The notes beneath the pieces are model-generated. The model did no database searches. It was not told the DNA's origin and saw nothing but the letters and a program-made list of their open reading frames with translations. This document shows, in pieces, positions 53,288-61,671 of a stretch of 64,000 nucleotides of DNA. The stretch is from Flammeovirgaceae bacterium (GTDB lineage: Bacteria > Bacteroidota > Bacteroidia > Cytophagales > Cyclobacteriaceae): the NCBI GenBank assembly GCA_020635915.1, contig JACJYU010000001.1:1712501-1776500 (forward strand), written 5' to 3'. A program made the translations under genes and the position numbers. The stretch's first letter is position 1. Every line of letters starts with the position of its first letter.

Positions 53288-54457
53288 ATGAAAAAAACAA
53301 AATTCAACCCCGATTTAAAAACCCTTCGCCCCATTTGGGCAAGTGGCCTCATGGCAGCCCTGTTGTTGTTCACCAGCGCCTGTGACACAAAAAACGAGGC
53401 AGTGGAGCAGGCGCCAACCTATGACACTTCCATCACGTTATCGGAGGCACAAAGCAAAAATGCCAACCTGCAAACAGGCAAAGTAGCACTGCGCCCCATC
53501 TCCAGTGTCCTCAAGGTCAATGGCCGGATTGATGTGCCCCCCCAAAACCTTGTGTCCATAAGCGTGCCAATAGGCGGATATCTCAAACAGACGAAATTGA
53601 TGCCGGGCATGCACGTGAAAAAAGGCGAGGTGATTGCCGTGATGGAAGACCAACAATACATACAATTGCAACAGGATTACCTCTCGGCAAAGGCCAGGCT
53701 TAATTTTATGGCGCATGAATACCTGCGGCAACAAGAACTCAACCAAAGCAAGGCCAGCAGCGATAAGGCCTTTCAACAAACCGAAGCAGATTACCTAACT
53801 GCCAAGATCAATGTAAGGGCACTGGCGGAGAGGCTGCAACTTATTGGGATCAGGCCCGGCCTGCTGGACGAAAGCAACCTCTCCAAAAGCATTAATGTTT
53901 ATTCTCCAATAGACGGGTACGTCTCCAAAGTTAACGTGAACATAGGTAAGTATACCCAACCGAGTGATGAGCTGTTCGAGTTGATCAACCCGGCCGACAT
54001 CCATTTGGCCTTAACGGTTTTTGAAAAAGACTTGAACAAACTTTACATCGGGCAAAAGGTGTATGCCTATACCAACAACCGGCCGGAAGACAAACATGCT
54101 TGTGAAATAATCCTTATTGGCAAAAACCTTTCCAGGGAAAGAAGTACGGAGGTCCATTCGCATTTTGAAAAATATGACAAAAGCCTGCTTCCAGGCATGT
54201 ACATGAACGCTGACATTGAAATAAAGTCCGATAGTGTATATTCCCTTCCCGATGCGGCCATTGTACGGTTTGAAAATTCACAATACGTCTTTACGAAAAC
54301 GGGGGACAACAGTTTTTCCATGCACGAAGTGGCCACCGGGGCCTCTGAAAATGGCTATACCGAAATCCTCTTGGGCGAACAATGGATAGGCCGGGACATT
54401 GTGGTGAAGGGTGCCTATACCCTGTTGATGGCCCTAAAAAACAAAGCCGAGGAATAG
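53288..54457 (+). CDS. CusB/CzcB-type membrane-fusion (periplasmic adaptor) lipoprotein
   Basis: A 389-residue adaptor with lipoprotein signal (LLLFTSAC, Cys32), long coiled-coil hairpin (about 120-190), lipoyl/beta-barrel half-motifs (GGYLKQTKLMPGMHVKKGEVIA and SPIDGYVSKVNVNIGKYTQPSDEL). These are typical of CusB/CzcB HlyD-like adaptors that link the RND pump to the outer-membrane channel. It lies 95 bp downstream of the pump-TolC fusion, the third gene of the efflux operon. Metal specificity cannot be read from the sequence. Confidence 0.9.
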   Translation: MKKTKFNPDLKTLRPIWASGLMAALLLFTSACDTKNEAVEQAPTYDTSITLSEAQSKNANLQTGKVALRPISSVLKVNGRIDVPPQNLVSISVPIGGYLKQTKLMPGMHVKKGEVIAVMEDQQYIQLQQDYLSAKARLNFMAHEYLRQQELNQSKASSDKAFQQTEADYLTAKINVRALAERLQLIGIRPGLLDESNLSKSINVYSPIDGYVSKVNVNIGKYTQPSDELFELINPADIHLALTVFEKDLNKLYIGQKVYAYTNNRPEDKHACEIILIGKNLSRERSTEVHSHFEKYDKSLLPGMYMNADIEIKSDSVYSLPDAAIVRFENSQYVFTKTGDNSFSMHEVATGASENGYTEILLGEQWIGRDIVVKGAYTLLMALKNKAEE

Positions 54458-54470
54458 GAAAAAAGGAAAT

Positions 54471-55157
54471 TCAATTCAGGTTCAAGGCCAGGCCCAGGCC
54501 ATACCACGCCTTGTTTTGATGGATCCAAATATTCTTGTCCCTATCGGTCAGGTAATCCAGCCCGGCCCCAAGCCCTACCGTAAGCCTGTTTATGGAGCCC
54601 ATTATGGCCACGCCACGGCTTAGCACAAACCCATTGTACTCTGCCATGGTTTTGTTGCCGGTGGTCCAAGGCGAAATGGGTGTCGATCCAAAACCACCAA
54701 AAAACCCCGCGCTAAGGCCCCAGTGCAGGGCTTCGTTTTTCAGCCCGGCAGGGGTTTGCGTATAGTGTATCCTGAACTTGTCCACCCGATAGCCAAAAAA
54801 CATCGCCCCATTGACGTTGGAGTTGAGTTGTGCCGGAAAACCTTCCGTGCCAGGGCGGAATTTGAACAGGACGGTAAGGAGGTTAAATTGAAAGGAATTC
54901 TTTAGGAAATATTGGTCCTTTGCCGGTACAATTTCAGGAAACACGCTTGCATAAGCTTTGGCCGCGGGGTAAAGCAGCACAGTGTCGGCCTCATCGTTGA
55001 GTTTGTTTTCCACATATACGGCCTGGTAGGCATCACCTTTTTGATGGTATCGGTATTCGCCATCCGTGAATTGGTAGCGGGGTGTCTCCTTGAGCGTGGC
55101 ACACGACATCAGGCAGGCACCAGCCAGGACAATCATATTGACCGTGCGGGTTGTCAT
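54471..55157 (-). CDS. Outer-membrane-like lipoprotein of unknown function
   Basis: A 228-residue lipoprotein (MTTRTVNMIVLAGACLMSC, Cys19). The C-terminal half is rich in aromatic residues and alternating patterns (NLLTVLFKFRPGTEG, LSAGFFGGFGSTPISPW, LTVGLGAGLDYLTDR, AWYGLGLALNLN), which look like antiparallel beta strands of a small barrel. No family recognised. It converges on the efflux operon with 13 bp between stops and diverges from the methyltransferase at 55193. Confidence 0.65.
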   Translation of the reverse strand: MTTRTVNMIVLAGACLMSCATLKETPRYQFTDGEYRYHQKGDAYQAVYVENKLNDEADTVLLYPAAKAYASVFPEIVPAKDQYFLKNSFQFNLLTVLFKFRPGTEGFPAQLNSNVNGAMFFGYRVDKFRIHYTQTPAGLKNEALHWGLSAGFFGGFGSTPISPWTTGNKTMAEYNGFVLSRGVAIMGSINRLTVGLGAGLDYLTDRDKNIWIHQNKAWYGLGLALNLN

Positions 55158-55192
55158 CTCTTGATTACAATTATACTATTTTTAACCTATTC

Positions 55193-56392
55193 ATGGCCAA
55201 TCCCCACTTCCATCAAATATTGAGCGAAGGCGTTCAGCGCTTTATCATAGACCATGAAAATGAGGACGAAAGGGCATTTGTGCTAAAACATAAGGAAATC
55301 CTCGGCCTTCCCTCAGCGGAAATCGCAAGGCAAATAGTGGGCCGAAAAAAGGCCAAAACAAAACTCCCCCTCTATTACAATGGCCAAAACATTATCTACC
55401 CCCACCGCCTCAACCTGGAGCAGTGCTCTTCGGAAAAAACTGCCCGCTTCAAGGCCGGCCTGGTAAAAGGCGTGCTGGCAGCCGACCTCACAGGGGGCTT
55501 TGGCATTGATAGCTATTTCCTTAGTAAAAATTTCGACAAAGTGGTATATGTGGAGCCCGATGGGGATTTGTTGGAAACCGCAAAGCACAACCATCTTGCC
55601 CTCGGGGCCAGCAACTTGGAACACCACCATGCGGATGCCGCAGGTTTTCTTTCGGGAAATACAGCCCATTTCAATTTGCTGTACCTGGACCCCTCCAGGA
55701 GGAGCAATGCGGATAGAAAGGTTTTTAAATTTTCCGATTGTGCCCCTGATGTTGTAAGCCTGCTTCCTACGTTATTCAAGAAATCAAATTCCATCTTGGT
55801 AAAAGCTTCTCCTCTTATTGATATTCAGCAAGGGCTAAACGAGCTGGGCCTTGTTTCCAAGGTTTTCGTTATTGGGTTTGACAATGAGTGCAAAGAGGTG
55901 CTTTTCCTAATTGCCAATAGCGAAAGGGAGCCTATCATTGAAGTTGTTGATCTCTCCGATGGTGATGAAAAGCCAAAACCCTTTTCTTTTACACACACAG
56001 AAGAAAACCATTCGGCCGTTTCGTTGGGCGAACCTTCCTCACTGCTCTACGAACCCTCGGCCATGATGCTTAAGGCGGGCGCATTCAAGCTGTTGGCCAA
56101 CAGGTTTGACCTTAAAAAGGTGGCCCCCAACACCCATTTATATACTGCAGGCTCGCTGATGCCTGGTTTTCCCGGCCGCATCTTCAAGATCGAAGGTTTT
56201 CTGAAGCCTGATTCAAAATCCGTGCATGGTGCTTTGCCCGAAGGGCAGGCCAATATTATTTCCCGTAACTATCCGCTAAGCCCGGCCCAACTGAAAAAGA
56301 GGCTTAAGCTTAAAGACGGAGGGGGGCAATTTGTAATTGCCTTTTCCGGAAAAGCCAAAAAGTACCTTGTACTGGCCAGTCGTGTTAAATAA
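55193..56392 (+). CDS. Class I SAM-dependent methyltransferase, THUMP-like
   Basis: A 399-residue protein with a SAM-binding Rossmann motif ADLTGGFGID (97-106), acidic VEPD (120-123) and a catalytic-type DPSRR (166-170). The opening IARQIVGRKKAKTKLP and the closing helix-rich region (SPAQLKKRLKLKDGG) resemble the class I methyltransferases with a THUMP-like domain found in Bacteroidota; rRNA/tRNA modification is a reasonable but unproven role. The start at 55193 is chosen over 55151. It overlaps the small membrane gene at 56385 by 8 bp. Confidence 0.8.
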   Translation: MANPHFHQILSEGVQRFIIDHENEDERAFVLKHKEILGLPSAEIARQIVGRKKAKTKLPLYYNGQNIIYPHRLNLEQCSSEKTARFKAGLVKGVLAADLTGGFGIDSYFLSKNFDKVVYVEPDGDLLETAKHNHLALGASNLEHHHADAAGFLSGNTAHFNLLYLDPSRRSNADRKVFKFSDCAPDVVSLLPTLFKKSNSILVKASPLIDIQQGLNELGLVSKVFVIGFDNECKEVLFLIANSEREPIIEVVDLSDGDEKPKPFSFTHTEENHSAVSLGEPSSLLYEPSAMMLKAGAFKLLANRFDLKKVAPNTHLYTAGSLMPGFPGRIFKIEGFLKPDSKSVHGALPEGQANIISRNYPLSPAQLKKRLKLKDGGGQFVIAFSGKAKKYLVLASRVK

Positions 56393-56576
56393 AAATGCCT
56401 ATCACTTCATAAGCCAAAAAAAACACAACCGTAAGCGTGCCGTACACCTGAAAAATTTTTTTTCGGTTTTGCACGTCTTCCCACCACAGCAGCCACCAGG
56501 GCCTGATCAACCCTATGACCATTGAAACAAAGCTGGCCCCACTAAAGAACAAACAGAACAAACGAACGGATTGCAT
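56385..56576 (-). CDS. Small two-helix membrane protein
   Basis: A 63-residue protein with two hydrophobic helices (MQSVRLFCLFFSGASFVSMVIGL; YGTLTVVFFLAYEVIGIFI) joined by the conserved-looking loop RPWWLLWWEDVQNRKKIFQV. The tryptophan-rich junction looks Cytophagales-typical. Function unknown. It overlaps the methyltransferase 3' end by 8 bp and lies just downstream (in its direction) of the REP-transposase gene. The start is ATG 56576. Confidence 0.65.
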   Translation of the reverse strand: MQSVRLFCLFFSGASFVSMVIGLIRPWWLLWWEDVQNRKKIFQVYGTLTVVFFLAYEVIGIFI

Positions 56577-56616
56577 GGTTAATCGGCTATAATACTTGAT
56601 TTTGAAAAAATTTTTC

Positions 56617-56646
56617 TTCAATCCCGAAGGGTTGTAAAGATCGTGG
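56617..56646. repeat. REP-like repeat on the 3' side of the transposase gene
   Basis: TTCAATCCCGAAGGGTTGTAAAG starts this copy (56617-56646), a diverged form of the TTCAACCCCGAAGGGG-TGCAAGGATTATAA consensus seen in the array at 57.1-58.0 kb. It sits 15 bp beyond the transposase stop codon, so the gene is bracketed by repeats of the same family on both sides. Confidence 0.6.
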
Positions 56647-56660
56647 GGTTGATCATATTC

Positions 56661-57122
56661 TTAATCCATCCATTCAAACAAATATTTTTCATTGTATTCA
56701 ATTTCAAATTTCTCAAGTAAACCAAGGTATTCTTCCCTAAAAGTTTTCTTCTTGTGGTGTTCTTCCTGGTTGGCTATGTATTGGTACACATTTTCAATTT
56801 GGGAATGGGCATAAGAAAATGCGCCATACCCTTCTTGCCAGGAGAATTTCCCCTTTATAAATTTTTGTTCGTTAATGAACTTAGAAGAATTGTTTTTGAT
56901 GTCCCGTACCAGGTCTGAGATGCACATGGAAGGTTTTAACCCCACAAAAACGTGGACGTGGTCTGTAACCCCATTGACAATAATGGGCTTTTGGTTTTTG
57001 CCTTTGATAATGCCCGCTATGTATTTAAACACTTCATCACGCCAGGGTTTTTGCAAAAGGTTTTCGCGGCCTTTAACGGCAAAAACATATTGGATATAAA
57101 TTTGTGAAAATGTTCCTGGCAT
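56661..57122 (-). CDS. REP-associated / IS200-like tyrosine (Y1) transposase
   Basis: A 153-residue HUH single-strand transposase of the Y1_Tnp family. The metal-binding motif is His55-x-His57 (VTDHVHVFVG), with the candidate catalytic Tyr115 in YQYIANQEEHHKKK. Length fits IS200/TnpA (about 150). The gene is flanked on both sides by the same palindromic repeat (one copy at 56617 and eight at 57134 onward) rather than by clear IS200 ends, and there is no tnpB. This is the typical context of domesticated RAYT proteins that cleave or mobilise REP sequences. It transcribes away from the array, whose first copy begins 12 bp from the start codon. Confidence 0.85.
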   Translation of the reverse strand: MPGTFSQIYIQYVFAVKGRENLLQKPWRDEVFKYIAGIIKGKNQKPIIVNGVTDHVHVFVGLKPSMCISDLVRDIKNNSSKFINEQKFIKGKFSWQEGYGAFSYAHSQIENVYQYIANQEEHHKKKTFREEYLGLLEKFEIEYNEKYLFEWMD

Positions 57123-57133
57123 AATTATATGGT

Positions 57134-58004
57134 TTCAACCCTGAGGGGGTGCAATGATTATAAAGATAGCAACTTAAAATACCCTAATACTGAAAGGGTG
57201 GCATATATTTCACCCCGTTGGGGTTGGACTGTTTTTGTTGACGTTTTTTATAATCTTTTCATCCCTTCGGGATTTGTTCATTGTTATGTCTTTTTTTCGA
57301 CATAATCTTTCTTTAACCCAAAAGGGGTGCAAGGATTATAATGTTGACAACCAAATATGTTCAACCCCGAAGGGGTGCAAGGATTATAAGGCAGCAACCA
57401 AATACATACCCCAACCCTGAAAGGGTGGCATATACTCCACCCCGTTGGGGTTGGACTGTTTTTGTAGACGTTTTTTTATAATCTTATCATCCCTTCGGGA
57501 TTTGTTCATTGTTATGTCTTTTTTTCGACATAATCTTTCTTTAACCCAAAAGGGGTGCAAGGATTATAATGTTGACAACCAAATATGTTCAACCCCGAAG
57601 GGGTGCAAGGATTATAAGGCAGCAACCAAATATATACCCCAACCCTGAAAGGGTGGCAGATACTCCACCCCGTTGGGGTTGGACTGTTTTTGTAGACGTT
57701 TTTTTATAATCTTATCATCCCTTCGGGATTTTATCTTTTGCTAAACTTTCTTCAATAATTTATGTCCAACCCCGAAGGGGTGCAAGGATTATAATGTTGG
57801 CAACCAAATATGTTCAACCCCGAAGGGGTGCAAGGATTATAATAATGTTGACAACCAACTATGTTCAACCCCGAAGGGGTGCAATGACTATAGAGTTACA
57901 ACAAATCGTAGCCCCAACCCTGAAAGGGTGGCATATACTCCACCCCGTTGGGGTTGGACTGATTTTGTAGACGTTTTTTTATAATCTTTTCATCCCTTCG
58001 GGAT
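57134..58004. repeat. Dense palindromic repeat array (three REP-like types)
   Basis: The 950 bp gap between the transposase and mfd is almost filled with repeats. Type A (TTCAACCCCGAAGGGG then TGCAAGGATTATAA) occurs at 57134, 57312, 57360, 57540, 57588, 57765, 57813 and 57864 (30 bp each; the first, second, fourth and eighth copies vary). Type B (about 46 bp, CCCCAACCCTGAAAGGGTGG to CCCCGTTGGGGTTGG) is at 57181, 57409, 57637 and 57912. Type C (ATCCCTTCGGGAT) is at 57261, 57489, 57717 and 57992. All cores are perfect or near-perfect palindromes. Order C-A-A-B repeats, and T-tract segments TTTTTTATAATC lie before each C copy. Confidence 0.85.
57211..57665. repeat. Tandem ~227 bp duplication inside the array
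   Basis: A 227 bp unit (57211-57437) is repeated almost identically at 57438-57665 (228 bp, one extra T). Each unit runs from the CACCCCGTTGGGG half of type B through a type C palindrome, a type A pair and a second type B half. The duplication explains why short in-frame peptides appear twice in this region; these are not genes. A third, divergent unit follows from 57666, and the internal spacing then changes. Confidence 0.85.
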
Positions 58005-58024
58005 TCTGTTCAAAGCCAATGGTC

Positions 58025-58055
58025 TTTATACTTAAGCCCAAATTCAATATCTTTG
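58025..58055 (+). promoter_or_regulatory. Candidate promoter of mfd
   Basis: TATCTTTG (58048-58055) is a perfect match to the Bacteroidota -7 consensus TAnnTTTG; a weak -33 TTT (58025-58027) lies 20 bp upstream. It is 44 bp after the last repeat and 17 bp before the mfd start codon. The array thus ends very close to this promoter. Confidence 0.45.
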
Positions 58056-58072
58056 CCCGATTCTAGGAAGGT

Positions 58073-61000
58073 TTGAGGGCGAAAGATTTTCTGTCCATTT
58101 ATTCATCCGATGGCCTGGTGCAGACCCTGGCCGAGCGGATACGTACGTCCCAATCGGAAAATTTCCATTTGAAGGGCCTTAGTGGCAGCCTTGATGCCGT
58201 CATCTTTGCTGCGGTGCGCGCTGTTGTCAAATCATGCCATCTCATCATTTTGCACGACAAGGAAGAGGCCTCTTACTTCCTCAACGACCTACAACACCTG
58301 CTGGGCGATAAGGAGGTGCTCTTTTTCCCCATGTCGTACAAACGGCCGTACGAATATGACGAAATCGAGAATGCCAACGTACTGATGCGGTCGGAGGTGC
58401 TTACGCTCATCACCAGCCAGCCCGACAAACAGGTGATCGTCACCTATCCCGAGGCACTGGCGGAGAAGGTGATCAACAAAAAGTCACTGGCAAGCAACAC
58501 CTTTAGTATCAAAAAAGGGGAAACCCTCGACAGCCAATTCCTGGAGGAGTTTTTCCACACGTACGAATTTGAGAAAGCAGACTTTGTGCACGGGCCCGGC
58601 CAGTTTGCCATACGGGGAGGGATCATTGATGTCTTTTCCTTTTCGAACGACCATCCTTACCGCATCGAACTTTTTGGCAACGAAGTGGAGAGCATTCGCA
58701 GCTTCGACCCCGGCTCACAGCTTTCCGTGGAGGTATGGGACCAGGTAAGCCTTATGCCCAATGTGCAAACCCGGTTGATCCAGGAGGAAAGGCACTCCCT
58801 GTTGGACTTTATCTCCCCCGGCACACGCATTTGGTTGAAGGACACGGAATTGGTCACCGATGTGCTGGCCAAAAGCTTTGATAAGGCTTCGCAGCGGTTT
58901 GACAAAATCTTAAAAGACACGGGCAATGCGAAGATTGCCCTCCGTCCCGAGCAGCTTTTTGAAACCCCCGAATATTTCTCCTCGCGCCTGCACGGTTTTG
59001 TATGCCTGGAGTTTGGCCATCGTTTTCACCTGGGGGCCACGCACACTTTCGAATTCAAGGCAAGTGCCCAAACCTCCTTCAACAAAAACTTTGAACTGAT
59101 GGCGTCCTCGCTCCTCGATTCCCAGGGGCAGGGCTATTCCAATTTCATAGCCGCAGAGCAACCCCGGCAGTTGGAGCGGCTACAGGGCATTTTTGAAGGC
59201 ATCAATCCCATGGTTGGGTTCCAGCCGCTGGGGTTTCCCCTGCGCAAAGGGTTTGTTGATCATCTTTTAAAGGTTGGGGTGTACACCGACCACCAGATTT
59301 TTGACCGCTTCCACCGCTACCGTGCCAAAGAGGGGTTTTCCAAGTCCAAGGCCATGACGTTCCGCGAGCTGCATACTTTACAGCCCGGTGACTTCATCAC
59401 GCATATCGATTATGGGGTAGGGAAATTTGCCGGCCTGGAAAAGAAGATGGTGAACGGAAAGGAGCAGGAGGCCATACGCATCGTTTTCCGCGACAACGAC
59501 CTGCTGTACGCGAGCATCCATTCCCTCCGCAAGATTTCAAAGTACTCGGGCAAGGAAGGCACCGCCCCCGTGATAAGCAAGCTGGGCAGTGGCGAGTGGG
59601 AAAACAAAAAGGCCAAAGCGAAAAGAAAGGTAAAGGACATCGCCAAAGAACTCATCGCGCTTTACGCCAAGCGCAAGCAGGCTTCAGGGCATGCCTTTGC
59701 CCCTGACGGGTTTATGCAGGCAGAGTTGGAGTCCTCTTTTCTGTATGAAGACACCCCCGACCAGGCCAAGGCCACGGAAGATGTAAAAAAGGACATGGAA
59801 ATGCTCCACCCTATGGACAGGCTGGTGTGTGGCGATGTTGGGTTTGGAAAAACAGAGGTGGCCATCCGGGCGGCCTTCAAAGCGGTGTCGGAAGGCAAAC
59901 AGGTGGCCGTGCTGGTGCCAACCACTATTTTGGCCATGCAGCACCACCGGACTTTTTGCGAGCGGCTGGGCAATTTTCCCATAAAAATTGAGTATATCTC
60001 CCGATTTAAGACTTCCCAGGAATTCAAAAAAACGATAAATGCAGTAAAGGCAGGTGAAGTAAACATCATCATTGGTACCCACCGCCTGGTAAGCAAGGAG
60101 GTGGCCTTCAACAACCTTGGCCTCCTTATCATTGACGAAGAGCAAAAGTTTGGGGTGAAGGTAAAAGACAAGCTGAAAGAGTTAAAGGTAAGCGTTGACG
60201 TGCTCACGCTTACGGCCACGCCCATCCCACGGACATTGCATTTCTCCCTGATGGGGGCCCGGGACTTGAGCATCATTGCCACCCCTCCGCCCAACCGCCA
60301 GCCCGTCACCACCGTGCTGCACACCTACGATGAGGCAGTTATCCGCGATGCGGTAAGCCATGAACTGCAGCGGGGTGGTCAGGTCTTTTTTGTGCACAAC
60401 CGGATAAGCGATATCGAGCAAGTTGCCAATGTGGTGTTTAAACTGGTGCCGGATTGCAGGATAGGAATTGCCCACGGCCAAATGGAGGGCAACCGGTTGG
60501 AAAAAGCCATGATCAAGTTTATTGAAGGGGAGTATGACGTATTGGTGTCCACCAATATTATAGAGTCGGGCCTGGATATCCCCAACGCCAACACCATCAT
60601 CATCAACCAGGCCCACATGTTTGGGCTAAGCGACCTGCACCAAATGCGGGGCAGGGTGGGCCGCTCCAATAAAAAAGCATTTTGCTATTTGCTTGCCCCC
60701 CCGGTTTCCATTATGACTGCCGACTCCCGCAAAAGGCTGTCGGCATTGGAGGAATTTTCCGATTTAGGTGATGGCTTTAAAGTGGCCATGCGCGACCTCG
60801 ACATACGCGGGGCCGGGAACTTGTTGGGGGCAGAGCAGACCGGGTTTATCAATGACCTGGGGTTCGACACCTACCATAAAATACTGGACGATGCCATCCA
60901 GGAACTGAAGGAAACGGAGTTCAAAGAATTGTTCTCGGTAGAGTTGGCGGAGAAGGTGAAGGTACTGGCCCAGGATTGCGTGATTGAAACCGACCTGGAG

Positions 61001-61453
61001 ATATTGATCCCCGACAACTATGTGGGCAATATCAGCGAGCGGGTACAGTTGTATGCCACGCTGGACAACCTCAAGGACATGGAGGCCCTTTCAAAGTTCA
61101 GCGAATCATTGAAGGACAGGTTTGGCCCCATCCCAGGGCCGGTCGGTCAATTGATAAATACCGTCCAACTGCGGTGGATGGGGGAAGCGCTCGGGTTTGA
61201 AAAAATAAACCTGAAGAACGGTAAGCTGAAGGGCTACTTTATCACGGGCAAAGATGACTACTTCAAGTCGGAAGTGTTCGGAAGGATCCTGGCCTTCGTG
61301 CAATCCTCCCCCAAGCGGTGCCGCCTAAAAGAGGCTGCCGGCAAACCCATCCTTACCATAGAGGGAATTACTTCGGTGGACAATGCGTTGGAAATACTCG
61401 CCCCTCTTGCCCATCAAACGTTTAAGCCGGCAAGGGAAACCGTTTCCGCATAA
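58073..61453 (+). CDS. mfd: Transcription-repair coupling factor
   Basis: A 1126-residue Mfd: N-terminal UvrB-like region, RNA-polymerase-interacting (CarD-like) domain around residues 435-480 (LQPGDFITHIDYGVGKFAGLE), RecG-like motor with Walker A GDVGFGKT (Lys593) and DEEQ box (Asp688-Gln691, LLIIDEEQKFGVKVKDKLK), and C-terminal TRCF domain. Mfd frees stalled RNA polymerase at lesions and recruits UvrA. Start is TTG 58073, because no ATG in frame keeps the N-terminal fold; only 11-17 bp of leader would remain after the candidate promoter. It overlaps the 85-residue gene by 40 bp at the 3' end. Confidence 0.96.
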   Translation: MRAKDFLSIYSSDGLVQTLAERIRTSQSENFHLKGLSGSLDAVIFAAVRAVVKSCHLIILHDKEEASYFLNDLQHLLGDKEVLFFPMSYKRPYEYDEIENANVLMRSEVLTLITSQPDKQVIVTYPEALAEKVINKKSLASNTFSIKKGETLDSQFLEEFFHTYEFEKADFVHGPGQFAIRGGIIDVFSFSNDHPYRIELFGNEVESIRSFDPGSQLSVEVWDQVSLMPNVQTRLIQEERHSLLDFISPGTRIWLKDTELVTDVLAKSFDKASQRFDKILKDTGNAKIALRPEQLFETPEYFSSRLHGFVCLEFGHRFHLGATHTFEFKASAQTSFNKNFELMASSLLDSQGQGYSNFIAAEQPRQLERLQGIFEGINPMVGFQPLGFPLRKGFVDHLLKVGVYTDHQIFDRFHRYRAKEGFSKSKAMTFRELHTLQPGDFITHIDYGVGKFAGLEKKMVNGKEQEAIRIVFRDNDLLYASIHSLRKISKYSGKEGTAPVISKLGSGEWENKKAKAKRKVKDIAKELIALYAKRKQASGHAFAPDGFMQAELESSFLYEDTPDQAKATEDVKKDMEMLHPMDRLVCGDVGFGKTEVAIRAAFKAVSEGKQVAVLVPTTILAMQHHRTFCERLGNFPIKIEYISRFKTSQEFKKTINAVKAGEVNIIIGTHRLVSKEVAFNNLGLLIIDEEQKFGVKVKDKLKELKVSVDVLTLTATPIPRTLHFSLMGARDLSIIATPPPNRQPVTTVLHTYDEAVIRDAVSHELQRGGQVFFVHNRISDIEQVANVVFKLVPDCRIGIAHGQMEGNRLEKAMIKFIEGEYDVLVSTNIIESGLDIPNANTIIINQAHMFGLSDLHQMRGRVGRSNKKAFCYLLAPPVSIMTADSRKRLSALEEFSDLGDGFKVAMRDLDIRGAGNLLGAEQTGFINDLGFDTYHKILDDAIQELKETEFKELFSVELAEKVKVLAQDCVIETDLEILIPDNYVGNISERVQLYATLDNLKDMEALSKFSESLKDRFGPIPGPVGQLINTVQLRWMGEALGFEKINLKNGKLKGYFITGKDDYFKSEVFGRILAFVQSSPKRCRLKEAAGKPILTIEGITSVDNALEILAPLAHQTFKPARETVSA

Positions 61454-61671
61454 GGGGCCAACATCCTTATGTCATTAAAAGCATTTATAGCCTGTATCCT
61501 TTTATAAAGGGAAGAGTACAGGACTTCAATAAAGAACGCCCCGGTATGGTACAGATATCCTTTGCCATTGGGGAATTCCCGGTGCATGATGTAGTTGGAT
61601 TGTATGGTCACCACATCACATTTCTTGTCGAAAGAATAGGCTTTAAAGTCGTCAAGGGTCAAGGGTTTCAT
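61414..61671 (-). CDS. Small conserved hypothetical protein
   Basis: An 85-residue protein beginning MKPLTLDDFKAYSFDKKCDV and containing YLYHTGAFFIEVLYSSLYKR. It looks like a small alpha/beta protein, with no domain I can name. A conserved-looking Cys is in KKCDV. The 3' 40 bp overlap the mfd 3' end (convergent), and it sits upstream of gldJ on the opposite strand. A Cytophagales-restricted family is likely but untested. Confidence 0.6.
   Translation of the reverse strand: MKPLTLDDFKAYSFDKKCDVVTIQSNYIMHREFPNGKGYLYHTGAFFIEVLYSSLYKRIQAINAFNDIRMLAPYAETVSLAGLNV

Noticed and set aside
56230..56250. Another REP copy (GCCCGAAGGGC)
   Set aside because: It lies inside the methyltransferase coding frame (LPEGQ) without the flanking TTCAA or TGCAAGG of type A, so it is likely chance.
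57235..57648. Two nearly identical small proteins (about 61 and 67 residues)
   Set aside because: They are reading frames through the 227 bp tandem repeat, with palindromes translated as QKGCKDYN-like peptides; no protein-like signal.
57123..58010. CRISPR array
   Set aside because: The repeats are palindromic and come in three types with irregular spacing (18 to over 170 bp), the intervening segments are themselves repeated, and no cas gene is nearby. A REP/RAYT interpretation fits better.
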